From NCBI RefSeq assembly GCF_029428875.1, contig NZ_JAJSOO010000001.1:3410001-3474000 (forward strand): DNA of 64,000 nucleotides. The letters are read 5' to 3'. The notes beneath the pieces were generated by a model that saw nothing but the letters and a program-made list of their open reading frames with translations, did not search any database and had not been told where the DNA came from. The translations under genes and the position numbers were made by a program. Source of the DNA: Streptomyces sp. JH34. Lineage in GTDB: Bacteria; Actinomycetota; Actinomycetes; Streptomycetales; Streptomycetaceae. Shown here in pieces: positions 1 through 7,954 of this stretch; within the stretch, counting starts at the first letter, position 1; the number at the start of each line of letters is the position of its first letter.

Positions 1-1
1 C

Positions 2-247
2 TCCATCGACGGCCCGGCGAGCGTCCTGCTGCGCCGCACCGAGGACGGCTCGTACTCCGTCGCGGTGTCCGACCCCACGACGACACGGCGCACCGTGTCC
101 GTCACCCTCCACGGCCGTCCCCTGCGGAGCGTCTCGGCCGACACCGGGGTCCGCGTGCACCACGTCCCCGGCGGCACCCGCCTCGACGTCACGACCCACC
201 ACGCCTACGGCCGCAGCTTCACGGCGACGCTGAAGGGGAGGGCCTGA
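2..247 (+). CDS. C-terminal end of a polysaccharide lyase family 8-like enzyme (partial)
   Basis: The window opens inside a gene read in the frame starting at base 2 and stopping with TGA at 245-247. The 81 visible residues form a beta-rich tail with the pattern 'SVAVSDPTTTRRTVSVTL', which resembles the C-terminal beta-sandwich of PL8 lyases (hyaluronate, chondroitin or xanthan lyases). These are secreted enzymes that cleave uronic-acid polysaccharides by elimination. The catalytic Asn/His/Tyr domain lies outside the window, so substrate cannot be judged. An internal GTG at 65 is not a believable start. Family assignment is by resemblance only. Confidence 0.5.
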   Translation, partial: SIDGPASVLLRRTEDGSYSVAVSDPTTTRRTVSVTLHGRPLRSVSADTGVRVHHVPGGTRLDVTTHHAYGRSFTATLKGRA

Positions 248-296
248 GACGGCGCATCGGCAACCGCGGCAACCGGACCGGTGGAACAATCCGACG

Positions 297-1226
297 ATGC
301 ACTCCTCATCGGAAACGATCAGCGCATCGGCATCCGTATCGGCATCCGTATCGGCAGCGGCGTCCGGCACCTGGAAACTGGGTGACCTGACGGTCAACCG
401 CCTCGGCTTCGGCTCGATGCGCCTCCCGCAGAACGGTGAGGCGTTCGCCGACCGGGCACCCAGCGACCGGGACCGTGCCATGGGCGTCCTGCGCCGCGCC
501 GTCGAACTCGGCGTGAACCACATCGACACCGCGGCCTTCTACTTCTCGCCTCTGCGGTCCGCCAACGAACTCATCAACAGCGCGCTCTCCCCCTACCCCG
601 AGGACCTGGTCATCACGACCAAGGTCGGCCCCGGCCGGGACCCCTCCGGCGCATTCGTATGGGCCACGCCGGAGCAGCTGCGCGGCCAGGTCGAGGAGAA
701 CCTGCGCCAGCTCGGCCGCGACCACCTGGACGTGGTGAACCTGCGCCTCGCGGGCAGCCAGGCGTCCGCTTCCGTCGCCGACCACTTCGGCGCCCTGGCC
801 GAGCTCCGCGAGGCCGGCCTCATCCGCCACCTCGGCATCTCCAACACCACACCGGAACAGCTCGCCGAGGCCCGGCGCATCGCACCCGTGGTCTGCGTGC
901 AGAACGCCTACGGCATCGACTCCCCCGCCGAGGCCCACGCCTTCCCGCGTGCCTGCGGCGAACAGGGCATCGCCTTCGTACCGTTCTTCGCCATCGCGGG
1001 CGCCGGGCGAGAGGGAGGCGCGAGCAGCACCCACGACGAGGCGGTACTCAAGGTCGCACGCGGACACGGGGCGACCCCGGCCCAGGTACGGCTGGCCTGG
1101 ACACTGCACCAGGGACCGCACGTCCTGGCCATCCCCGGCACCGGCAACCCCGACCATCTCGTCGAGAACGTGGCCGCCGGAGCGCTGCGGCTCACCGACG
1201 AGGACCTGGCACTCCTCGCCCGATGA
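297..1226 (+). CDS. Aldo/keto reductase family oxidoreductase
   Basis: A 309-residue cytosolic NAD(P)H-dependent carbonyl reductase of the TIM-barrel AKR fold. After a low-complexity Ala/Ser start (ISASASVSASVSAAAS, encoded by short imperfect repeats around 320-360), the barrel begins at GDLTVNRLGFGSMRLP. The catalytic set is visible as Asp/Tyr in 'HIDTAAFYFSP' (about residues 76-86) and Lys in 'ITTKVGPG'; 'LGISNTTPEQL' and 'AIPGTGNPDHL' are the usual later AKR motifs, the latter for cofactor binding. Substrate is unknown. The stop overlaps the next ATG (ATGA), suggesting translational coupling with the DUF402 gene. The ATG at 297 has no strong ribosome site. Confidence 0.88.
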   Translation: MHSSSETISASASVSASVSAAASGTWKLGDLTVNRLGFGSMRLPQNGEAFADRAPSDRDRAMGVLRRAVELGVNHIDTAAFYFSPLRSANELINSALSPYPEDLVITTKVGPGRDPSGAFVWATPEQLRGQVEENLRQLGRDHLDVVNLRLAGSQASASVADHFGALAELREAGLIRHLGISNTTPEQLAEARRIAPVVCVQNAYGIDSPAEAHAFPRACGEQGIAFVPFFAIAGAGREGGASSTHDEAVLKVARGHGATPAQVRLAWTLHQGPHVLAIPGTGNPDHLVENVAAGALRLTDEDLALLAR

Positions 1227-1924
1227 CCAGGGCCGTGAACGGGGGCGGGAGCTCGGCTGCGGCGGGCGCGGGCCGGTACGGGGAGAGTGCGGGCTCAGAC
1301 ACGGGGCAGATCCTCCGCTGGAACCTCTTCATCGGTGGGCACCTGAGCTCCTCCGTACCCGTACGCCTGGTCGAACGGACGGACGAGGGCCAGTGGGTGT
1401 GGCTGGAGTCCGGCACCCCGATGTGGCGGACGGAACTGCCCCGCCGGACACACCTGCGGGACATCGCACCCGAGACCCGGCCGCCGCACGGCTATCCGGC
1501 CAGGGCCGGCCGGTGGCCCCGGGGAAGTGCCCTCATCCACCAGCCGGCCGGAGCCGCTCACGCGGTGTTCTGGTTCTTCGGCCGCGGACAGAAGTTCCGC
1601 GGCTGGTACGTGAACCTGGAACACCGGACCCATCACGGCGAGGACATCGACGTGACCGATCACGAGCTGGACGTCCTCGTGGCACCGGACCGCAACTGGC
1701 AATGGAAGGACGAGCGGTCGTTCGCCGAGAAGACCGGGCACCCCGCCTACTGGTCCGCGAAGGAGGCGGCGGCCATACGCACCGAAGGACGACGTCTGGC
1801 CCGTCTCGCCGAGACCGGAGCGTTCCCGTTCGACGGCTCCTGGTGCGAATTCAAGCCACCACCGCACTGGACGACCCCACCCCGGGGCCCCGCACCCGTA
1901 CGCACCGTGCTCCGATCCCCGTAG
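1223..1924 (+). CDS. DUF402 (FomD-like) domain protein
   Basis: A 233-residue cytosolic protein. The DUF402/FomD beta-barrel signature covers about residues 90-200: 'AVFWFFGRGQKFRGWYVN', 'HRTHHGEDIDVTDHELDVL' and acidic metal-binding positions, followed by 'WKDERSFAEKTGHPAYWS'. FomD in fosfomycin biosynthesis hydrolyses a CMP-phosphonate intermediate; most family members have no assigned substrate, so hydrolysis of a nucleotide-linked compound is only inference. The ATG at 1223 overlaps the preceding stop (ATGA), which decides the start even though the frame stays open upstream. The first 28 residues are low-complexity Gly/Ala/Ser. Confidence 0.8.
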   Translation: MTRAVNGGGSSAAAGAGRYGESAGSDTGQILRWNLFIGGHLSSSVPVRLVERTDEGQWVWLESGTPMWRTELPRRTHLRDIAPETRPPHGYPARAGRWPRGSALIHQPAGAAHAVFWFFGRGQKFRGWYVNLEHRTHHGEDIDVTDHELDVLVAPDRNWQWKDERSFAEKTGHPAYWSAKEAAAIRTEGRRLARLAETGAFPFDGSWCEFKPPPHWTTPPRGPAPVRTVLRSP

Positions 1925-2286
1925 CCACACGCTGCTCCTCGCACAGCACCTGACGGCACCTCGGCCGGAAGCCACCGGCGCGCACACGGCTCTCGAACAG
2001 CGCGTACGAATGCCCGACGGCCGGTGAACGCACCCACCGCACCCGGAACCCATGGCCACCGTCGTTGCTAGCGGTCACAGAGCGTGATACACAGAGTAAC
2101 CATGCATATGCGGGCGGAATCCGAAGTGAGCCGCAGGTCAGGGCGGCTCCTCCGGTCAAACGTGCGAGATCCGGGTAAAGAGACCCGGGAAGGCGTCGTG
2201 CGATGCCGGTTTCATCAGCGAAGATAGAGACCGACCCGTGTCGCACGGCATGGGCTGCGAATTACCCAACAGGGGCGGTGACTTAC
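1925..2286 (+). other. Intergenic leader of the secretion-like operon
   Basis: No convincing gene is seen here. The stretch holds a BldD-like box (2075-2087) and a short hairpin, CCGGGT at 2171-2176 with ACCCGG at 2183-2188 around a 6-nt loop and no following T-run. Locally lower GC around 2060-2110 fits a promoter region. The frame of the next gene is open back to 2203, but the ATG at 2287 fits the family better. Confidence 0.5.
2075..2087 (+). promoter_or_regulatory. BldD-like box upstream of the secretion-like operon
   Basis: The 13-mer TCAC-AGAGC-GTGA matches the published BldD consensus TNAC-N5-GTNA exactly and is palindromic. It lies about 200 bp before the first gene of the operon. 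Only six positions are fixed, so about sixteen such matches are expected by chance in a 64-kb window; this is a candidate, not a call. Confidence 0.3.
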
Positions 2287-2595
2287 ATGATCCTGGCAGC
2301 GGAAAAGGGCGACATCACCACCATCATCGGCGGAATCGCCCCGAACTGGGGGCCGTTCGGGACCCTGGGCAACGAGGCGCGCATCATGATCGAGGTGGTG
2401 ATGGCGGTCGCCATCCTCCTCTGTCTCGGCATCGCGATCTGGGGCGCCGCGAAACAGCGCATCGGCGCGACGGCGCTGCGCGACACCTTCAGCGCGGAAC
2501 AGGGCAAGGGCCTGATCGTGGCAGGGCTGACCGGCGTCTTCATCATCGGATCGCTGGGCACGCTGTTCACCATCGTGTACGGAATGGCTGTCTGA
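2287..2595 (+). CDS. Small two-helix membrane protein, first gene of the type IV secretion-like operon
   Basis: A 102-residue protein with a short N-terminal amphipathic segment and two transmembrane helices, about residues 38-57 (VVMAVAILLCLGIAIWGAAK) and 75-99 (LIVAGLTGVFIIGSLGTLF). Size, topology and first place in an operon with VirB4-like and VirB6-like genes recall VirB2/TrbC-type pilin subunits or small accessory membrane proteins of Gram-positive systems; that link is inference from position. ATG 2287 is chosen because AGGGGCGG sits about 8 bases upstream and upstream residues look non-coding. No signal peptidase site is evident. Confidence 0.75.
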   Translation: MILAAEKGDITTIIGGIAPNWGPFGTLGNEARIMIEVVMAVAILLCLGIAIWGAAKQRIGATALRDTFSAEQGKGLIVAGLTGVFIIGSLGTLFTIVYGMAV

Positions 2596-2689
2596 CCCAC
2601 GGTCGGACCAGCACCCTGCCCCGGCCCCTCCCCGGCCCACCCCCACACCACCCGTCCGTCGTGCCCACCGGCAGAGGTTGCCTCCCCTG

Positions 2690-2785
2690 ATGTCGAGTCA
2701 CCAGACCGCGTCCACGCGGAAACCAGCAGCGCTACCGTCGTACTGCGCGGAACTGCACACGGCTGAGGGGGCGTACGCGGCATGA
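2690..2785 (+). CDS. Possible 31-residue leader peptide coupled to the next gene
   Basis: A short open frame starts at ATG 2690 and ends in TGA at 2783-2785, overlapping the next gene's ATG as ATGA. The peptide (begins MSSQHTASTRKP) resembles nothing I know and lacks a strong ribosome-binding site. The exact stop/start overlap is the only argument for it; chance is a fair alternative. Confidence 0.25.
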   Translation: MSSHQTASTRKPAALPSYCAELHTAEGAYAA

Positions 2786-3648
2786 GCCAGGGCGACGAAC
2801 GCGGTTACGGCGGTCACGAGCCGGGAAACCGCAACGACGACGCGTACAGCACCCTCGGCGGGACGCGGCAGACACGCACGCGCCTGCCCGGCGGTGACGA
2901 GGGCGAGGGCTACGCCCGCCGGCCCGCCCGGAACTCCCGCTCGCTGATCATGGTGGTGGGTGTGGTCGTGCTGCTGATCGCGGCGATCGCGTTCGCGAAC
3001 CAGGGCGGGGGCGGCGGCACGGACGGCGGCAAGGAGAAGAAGTCGGACGCGGCGGGCGCGGGCCCGACGGCCGCGACGGGCACGAAGCCGGTCCAGGGCA
3101 AGAACGGCACGATCGCGTCGGGCTTCGCACATGACGAGCAGGGGGCGCAGAGCGCGGCTGCGAACTACGCGGTGGCGCTGGTCTCCGCAGAGATTCTCCA
3201 GCCTGAGCGTCGCGGCGACATCGTCCGACGAATCTTCGTCGCGGACCGAGTGAACGAGTTGGAGACACGGTTCAACCAGGCATATGACAGAGATTTCCTG
3301 GACAAGGTCGGCCTTGACGCCAAGGGCAACGCGGCTCCGGGGATGACCTACGTTTCCAGAACTGCACCTGTCGGAACGAAAACGGCTGCCTATGCAGCGG
3401 GCTCAGCGACGGTTGAAGTCTGGTGCACCGGCGTCTTCGGTACCGCCGGTGTCAGCTCGACCAACCCCGTGAGTAACGACTGGTTCACCATGACCCTGGC
3501 GCTCCGGTGGGCCGACGGTGACTGGAGAGTCGACAGCTTTTCGCAAAAGGACGGCCCCGCCCCTGTGAACACCGACCGCACAGCCTCCAATGCCGATGAG
3601 ATCGCCAAGGCTGTCGAGGAGTACGGAGGGTTCACCTATGCCCGCTAG
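2782..3648 (+). CDS. Bitopic membrane protein with VirB8/NTF2-like extracytoplasmic domain
   Basis: 288 residues: a hydrophilic cytoplasmic N-terminus (1-53) ending in basic residues, one transmembrane helix at about 54-72 (SLIMVVGVVVLLIAAIAFAN), a Gly/Lys linker, then an outside domain of about 180 residues. The end 'WFTMTLALRWADGDWRVDSF' is typical of NTF2-like folds as found in VirB8 and TcpC, the periplasmic-side assembly factors of type IV secretion. This role is inferred from topology and context. GAGGGGG lies about 11 bases before the ATG. From roughly 3180 onward codon use is visibly less GC-biased than in the first half or in neighbouring genes. Confidence 0.78.
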   Translation: MSQGDERGYGGHEPGNRNDDAYSTLGGTRQTRTRLPGGDEGEGYARRPARNSRSLIMVVGVVVLLIAAIAFANQGGGGGTDGGKEKKSDAAGAGPTAATGTKPVQGKNGTIASGFAHDEQGAQSAAANYAVALVSAEILQPERRGDIVRRIFVADRVNELETRFNQAYDRDFLDKVGLDAKGNAAPGMTYVSRTAPVGTKTAAYAAGSATVEVWCTGVFGTAGVSSTNPVSNDWFTMTLALRWADGDWRVDSFSQKDGPAPVNTDRTASNADEIAKAVEEYGGFTYAR

Positions 3649-4969
3649 TGCACGCCTAACGCTGAGGACCGGCGCTGTCCTAGCGAGTCTCCAGGCAACC
3701 GTCGTCATCCTGGCCGCCCGTGCCGCAGCGGCTCCCTCGCCGACACCTACGCCGTCCAATCAGGACAAGTGTGACCTCATCGTCGGCCCCGCCAAGGATT
3801 ATTGCGAGGGCGAAGCCGGCTCCGGTGCCCGCAGCACGCCCACCGTCACCGACGACGCCATGGACCCCCTCACCTCGCTCGCCCGCGGCTGCGCCGACGC
3901 CGCCGCCTACCTCGTGGGCAAGCTCAGTGAGGCCGTGGAGAGCACCGCGACCGTCGACTTCACCAACTCCACGTTCCGCACCCAGTACGCCGTCGTCTTC
4001 GCGGCGTCCACCATCCTCACTCTGGTCCTGTGGCTCTTCGCCGTGGCCAAGCGCGCCATCAGGGGTGTGCCGTTCACGACGGCGATGTCCGAGGCCATCG
4101 GCTTCCTCTGGCTCACGGTCCTCGCCTCGGCCTTCACCCCGCTCATCCTGTACGTGGTCGTCTCCGCCACCGACGGCGTCACGGAAGTCATCTCCGCCGC
4201 GACAGGCGGACAGAACGATGTCTTCTTCGGGTCCTTCGCCGAGGCGCTCAAGAAGGGCAACGACATCGGCGGCGGACCGATCATGCTGATCGTCGTCTCG
4301 CTCGTCTCGATCCTCGCCGCCGGCATCCTGTGGCTGGAGCTCGTGATCCGGGCCGCCCTGCTCTACGTGGGCGCCCTGCTGGGTGTCGTCGTGTACTCCG
4401 GGCTCGTCGACAAGAACATGTGGGGCCACGTCCGCCGCTGGGCGGGCATCATGATCGCCGTGATCATGGTGAAGCCCGTCATCGTCATCGTGCTCGGGCT
4501 CGCCGGGGCGCTCTCCGCCGACGACGGCCCCAACGCATTCTCGGCCGTCGTGTCCGGCCTCGCCATCATCCTGCTGGCCATCTTCGCCTCCGCCATGATC
4601 TACCGCTTCGTCCCCGGTTTCGGTGACGAGATCCAGGGCGCCCGCACCAACCGCAAGCAGGCCACCGACGGCTCCCAGGCCGCCGCGATGATCAGCTCGC
4701 CCGCCGCGCTCGTCTCGCAGGGCATCAAGACCCACAGCGGCCGCGGTGGCGGCGGTGAAGGCGGTGGCGGTGGCGGCGCACGGCCCTCCAACCCGGTCAG
4801 CGGCGGTGTCGCCGCCCACAGCTCCCGCAACCCGGGCGGAGGGGGCGGCTCCGCCCCGTCGCCCCGCAGTGGTGCCGGACCCACCTCCGGCACCCCCCAC
4901 GGCACCCGCTCCTCACGAAGCGGTCCAGGCAGCACAGGTAGCACGAACACAGGAGGTGGGGGGCGTTGA
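3638..4969 (+). CDS. Polytopic membrane protein, VirB6/TrbL-like
   Basis: 443 residues from ATG 3638, which overlaps the preceding stop and has GGAGGG 7 bases upstream. An N-terminal signal-like helix ends near AARAAAAPS (about residue 33), followed by a Cys-containing loop, then about six hydrophobic segments between residues 115 and 325, for example 'VVFAASTILTLVLWLFAVA' and 'IVLGLAGAL'. The C-terminal 85 residues are Gly/Ser/Pro-rich and presumably disordered. Layout matches VirB6/TrbL channel components. The gene ends in TGA overlapping the next start codon. Channel function is inferred; no conserved catalytic motif is expected. Confidence 0.78.
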   Translation: MPASARLTLRTGAVLASLQATVVILAARAAAAPSPTPTPSNQDKCDLIVGPAKDYCEGEAGSGARSTPTVTDDAMDPLTSLARGCADAAAYLVGKLSEAVESTATVDFTNSTFRTQYAVVFAASTILTLVLWLFAVAKRAIRGVPFTTAMSEAIGFLWLTVLASAFTPLILYVVVSATDGVTEVISAATGGQNDVFFGSFAEALKKGNDIGGGPIMLIVVSLVSILAAGILWLELVIRAALLYVGALLGVVVYSGLVDKNMWGHVRRWAGIMIAVIMVKPVIVIVLGLAGALSADDGPNAFSAVVSGLAIILLAIFASAMIYRFVPGFGDEIQGARTNRKQATDGSQAAAMISSPAALVSQGIKTHSGRGGGGEGGGGGGARPSNPVSGGVAAHSSRNPGGGGGSAPSPRSGAGPTSGTPHGTRSSRSGPGSTGSTNTGGGGR

Positions 4970-6516
4970 CGACCCAGTCCCACACGATCGCGCCCCGCCG
5001 TACGTATCTCATCGGCCGCGCCCGGCCGAACGCGATCATCGGCAAGAACCGTGAGACGGGCGAGATCGCGCTGATCATCGCCGGGGCGTTCCTCGGCATG
5101 ATGAGCGGGCTCCTCGTCCCGGTCCTCTCCCTGCGGATCGTGACGCTCATGGGCTTCCCCATGCTGGCCCTGGCCGTCGTGTACGTCCCCTACAAGGGCC
5201 GCACCTTCTACAAGTGGTTCGAGATCAACCGCAGCTTCAAGCGCACCCTGCGCCGCGGCACGGCCTACCGTTCTTCCGCCATGGAGGCCGGCGTCAGCAC
5301 CGCCGGACGCGAGGTGGAGATCGGGCCCCCGCCCGGCATCGGCCGGATCAGCTGGCTCGCCGCACCGTTCGGCCCCGACGAGATCGCCGTACTGCTGCAC
5401 GCCGACCGGCGTACGGTCACCGCCGCCATCGAGATCGAGGGCCCCGGCGTCGGCCTGCGCGACAGCGAGGACCAGGAAGCCCTGGTCGACCGCTTCGGCA
5501 CGCTGCTCAAGCACGTGGCCAACGGCGACGGCTTCGTGACGCGCCTCCAGATGCTGGCCCGCACACTGCCCGCCGACCCGGACGCGCACGCCAAGGACGT
5601 CGCCCAGCGCGGTGACAGGTCCGCGCCCGGCTGGCTCCAGGACTCCTACGACCAGCTCCAGTCGATGGTCTCCACCTCCAGCGAGCAGCACCGCGCCTAC
5701 CTCGTCGCCTGCATGCACTACAGCCGCGACCTGGCCGCCGAAGCCAACGCCATGGCCCGGGCCATGCGCCCCCAGGGCGGCCGCAAGGTCGACCGCGACG
5801 CAGGCCTCGCCGTCGTCATGGCACGCGAGCTGACCGACATCTGCGCCCGGCTCGCCGAGGCCGACATCCGGGTCCGCCAGCCGCTCGGGCAGAGCCGGCT
5901 GGCCTCCCTCGTGCACTCGATGTACGACCCGGACCACCCCATCGACCACATCCAGGCGATGACGAAGCGCAACGCCTGGCCGGCCGAACTCGACGCGGTG
6001 GAGCCGACGTTCCTGCAGGCCAAGACCCGTGAGTCGACTACGCGCGCCCCTTGGTGCCACGCCACGGCCTGGGTGAAGGAATGGCCGATGACACCGGTCG
6101 GCGTGAACTTCCTCGCGCCCCTCCTCGTCCACACGCCCGACGTGATCCGCACCGTGGCCGTCTGCATGGACCTCGAACCCACCGAGATCGCCATCGAGCG
6201 GATGCTGACCGAGAAGACCAACGACGACGCCGAGGCGAGCCGCCAGGCCAAGATGAACCGCACGGTCGACCCCCGCGACATCGCCGCCCACGGGCGGCTC
6301 GACCAGCGGGGTGAAGATCTGGCGAGCGGCGCGGCCGGGGTGAATCTGGTGGGGTACATCACCGTGTCGTCCCGGTCCCCCGAGGCTCTCGCCCGCGACA
6401 AGCGGACGATCCGGGCCTCCGCCGGCAAGTCGTATCTGAAGCTGGAGTGGTGCGACCGGGAGCACCACCGCGCCTTTGTGAACACCTTGCCGTTCGCCAC
6501 CGGCATCCGTCGCTAA
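4966..6516 (+). CDS. SCO6880-family (PrgI-like) membrane-associated protein
   Basis: 516 residues, starting with TTG at 4966. This unusual start is well supported: AGGAGGT at 4951-4957 is spaced 8 bases away, and TTGA overlaps the previous stop. The N-terminus has two transmembrane helices (about residues 30-72) as in PrgI-like proteins, followed by a large soluble region with 'EIAVLLHADRRTVTAAIEIEG' and a long helical section. I infer that it supplies what is the N-terminal domain of ordinary VirB4, because the ATPase encoded next lacks that part. It is named after a Streptomyces family of unknown biochemical role. Confidence 0.82.
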   Translation: MTTQSHTIAPRRTYLIGRARPNAIIGKNRETGEIALIIAGAFLGMMSGLLVPVLSLRIVTLMGFPMLALAVVYVPYKGRTFYKWFEINRSFKRTLRRGTAYRSSAMEAGVSTAGREVEIGPPPGIGRISWLAAPFGPDEIAVLLHADRRTVTAAIEIEGPGVGLRDSEDQEALVDRFGTLLKHVANGDGFVTRLQMLARTLPADPDAHAKDVAQRGDRSAPGWLQDSYDQLQSMVSTSSEQHRAYLVACMHYSRDLAAEANAMARAMRPQGGRKVDRDAGLAVVMARELTDICARLAEADIRVRQPLGQSRLASLVHSMYDPDHPIDHIQAMTKRNAWPAELDAVEPTFLQAKTRESTTRAPWCHATAWVKEWPMTPVGVNFLAPLLVHTPDVIRTVAVCMDLEPTEIAIERMLTEKTNDDAEASRQAKMNRTVDPRDIAAHGRLDQRGEDLASGAAGVNLVGYITVSSRSPEALARDKRTIRASAGKSYLKLEWCDREHHRAFVNTLPFATGIRR

Positions 6517-6534
6517 CGAGAGGGCAGTCACGCC

Positions 6535-7953
6535 ATGCGAGATCCGCTGTCCGCGTTGTCGGATGCCTTCACCGCCTTCCTCTTCGGGAACGTGGAGACG
6601 ACCCGGCTTCCGGTGCGTACGTCGACGGGCCAGGCCCAGGCCGTCTACCTGCCGACCGCCGCGCCCGGCCTCGGCGACTCCGGCGTGATCATCGGGCGTG
6701 AGGTGTATTCGGGCAAGGGCTACATCTACGACCCCTTCCAGCTGTACGGGCAACAGCTCCCCGCCCCCCACTGGCTGGTCCTCGGCGAGTCCGGCAACGG
6801 CAAGTCGGCGCTGGAGAAGACCTATGTGCTCCGCCAGCTCCGCTTCCGCGACCGCCAGGTGGTCGTCCTGGACGCCCAGGGTGAGGACGGCGTCGGCGAG
6901 TGGAACCTCATCGCCGAGGAACTGGGCATCACACCCATCCGGCTCGACCCGACGGCCGCGCTGAACGACGGGATCCGGCTCAACCCCCTCGACCCTTCGA
7001 TCACCACGACCGGGCAGCTGGCCCTGCTCCGTACGATCATCGAGGTCGCCATGGGTCATGGCCTCGACGAGCGCTCCGGCTTCGCACTCAAGGTCGCCCA
7101 CGCGTACGTCAGCGACACCATCACCCAGCGCCAGCCGGTCCTGATGGACATCGTGGAACAACTGCGCCACCCGAAGCCCGAGTCGGCCGAGGCGATGAAC
7201 GTCGACATAGACGACGTACGGGCCTGGGGCCTGGACGTCGCCCTCGTCCTGGACCGCCTCGTCGACGGTGACCTGCGCGGTATGTTCGACGGGCCGACCA
7301 CGATCGGCATCGACCTCGACGCACCGCTGATCGTCTTCGACCTCTCACACATCGACCGGAACTCCATCGCGATGCCGATCCTCATGGCGATCGTCGGCGT
7401 CTGGCTGGAGCACACCTGGATCAGGCCCGACCGGAAGAAGCGCATCTTCCTGGTCGAGGAGGCCTGGCACATCATCAACTCACCCTTCGTCGCCCAGCTC
7501 TTCCAGCGCCTGCTGAAGTTCGGACGCCGTCTCGGCCTCTCCTTCGTCGCGGTCGTCCACCACCTCAGCGACGTCGTCGACGGCGCGGCGGCGAAGGAAG
7601 CGGCGGCCATCCTGAAGATGGCCTCCACCCGGACGATCTACGCGCAGAAAGCGGACGAGGCCAGAGCGACGGGCAAGGTGATCGGCCTGCCCAGATGGGC
7701 GGTCGAGATCATCCCGACGCTGACCCCGGGCATCGCCGTATGGGACGTCAACGGCAACGTACAGGTCGTCAAACACCTGATCACCGAGGCCGAACGCCCC
7801 CTGGTCTTCACCGACCGCGCGATGACCGAGGGATCCGCCGTGGACCTGCTCCCCGACGACGTGCGGGCCGCGGAGCTGGAGGCGGAGCAGCGGGCGGCGC
7901 GCATCGAGCACCAGCAACGGCTGAACGAGTCGTCCGAGTCAACGGTGGCATGA
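6535..7953 (+). CDS. VirB4-like P-loop ATPase
   Basis: 472 residues. Walker A is intact, GESGNGKS at about residues 83-90; Walker B is 'RIFLVEEAWHII' at about 304-315, with the FGRRLGLSFVAVVHHLSD segment after it, all typical of the HerA/VirB4 superfamily. At 472 residues it is much shorter than classical VirB4 (about 600-800) and amounts to the motor domain alone, consistent with the N-terminal part being encoded by the upstream gene. Expected to be a hexameric inner-face motor powering assembly or export. GAGAGGG precedes the ATG; the gene follows its neighbour after 18 bases. Confidence 0.88.
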   Translation: MRDPLSALSDAFTAFLFGNVETTRLPVRTSTGQAQAVYLPTAAPGLGDSGVIIGREVYSGKGYIYDPFQLYGQQLPAPHWLVLGESGNGKSALEKTYVLRQLRFRDRQVVVLDAQGEDGVGEWNLIAEELGITPIRLDPTAALNDGIRLNPLDPSITTTGQLALLRTIIEVAMGHGLDERSGFALKVAHAYVSDTITQRQPVLMDIVEQLRHPKPESAEAMNVDIDDVRAWGLDVALVLDRLVDGDLRGMFDGPTTIGIDLDAPLIVFDLSHIDRNSIAMPILMAIVGVWLEHTWIRPDRKKRIFLVEEAWHIINSPFVAQLFQRLLKFGRRLGLSFVAVVHHLSDVVDGAAAKEAAAILKMASTRTIYAQKADEARATGKVIGLPRWAVEIIPTLTPGIAVWDVNGNVQVVKHLITEAERPLVFTDRAMTEGSAVDLLPDDVRAAELEAEQRAARIEHQQRLNESSESTVA

Positions 7954-7954
7954 C

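Noticed and set aside
2160..2200. Possible riboswitch in the leader of the secretion-like operon
   Set aside because: Only a 6-bp hairpin is seen; none of the conserved ydaO blocks found at 38.1-38.2 kb are present.
1851..2246. Minus-strand frame of 131 codons before the secretion-like operon
   Set aside because: Mixed Cys/Arg/Ser composition, no ribosome site and overlap with the DUF402 gene end.
3680..4900. Minus-strand frame opposite the VirB6-like gene
   Set aside because: Asp/Gly/Glu/His-rich artefact of the complementary frame; the plus strand encodes a signal peptide and membrane helices.
4600..7170. Long open frame on the minus strand across the PrgI-like and VirB4-like genes
   Set aside because: High GC makes antisense frames stay open. 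Its translation is a Val/Gly/Leu/Asp/His-rich string without domains, while the plus strand has clear P-loop motifs.
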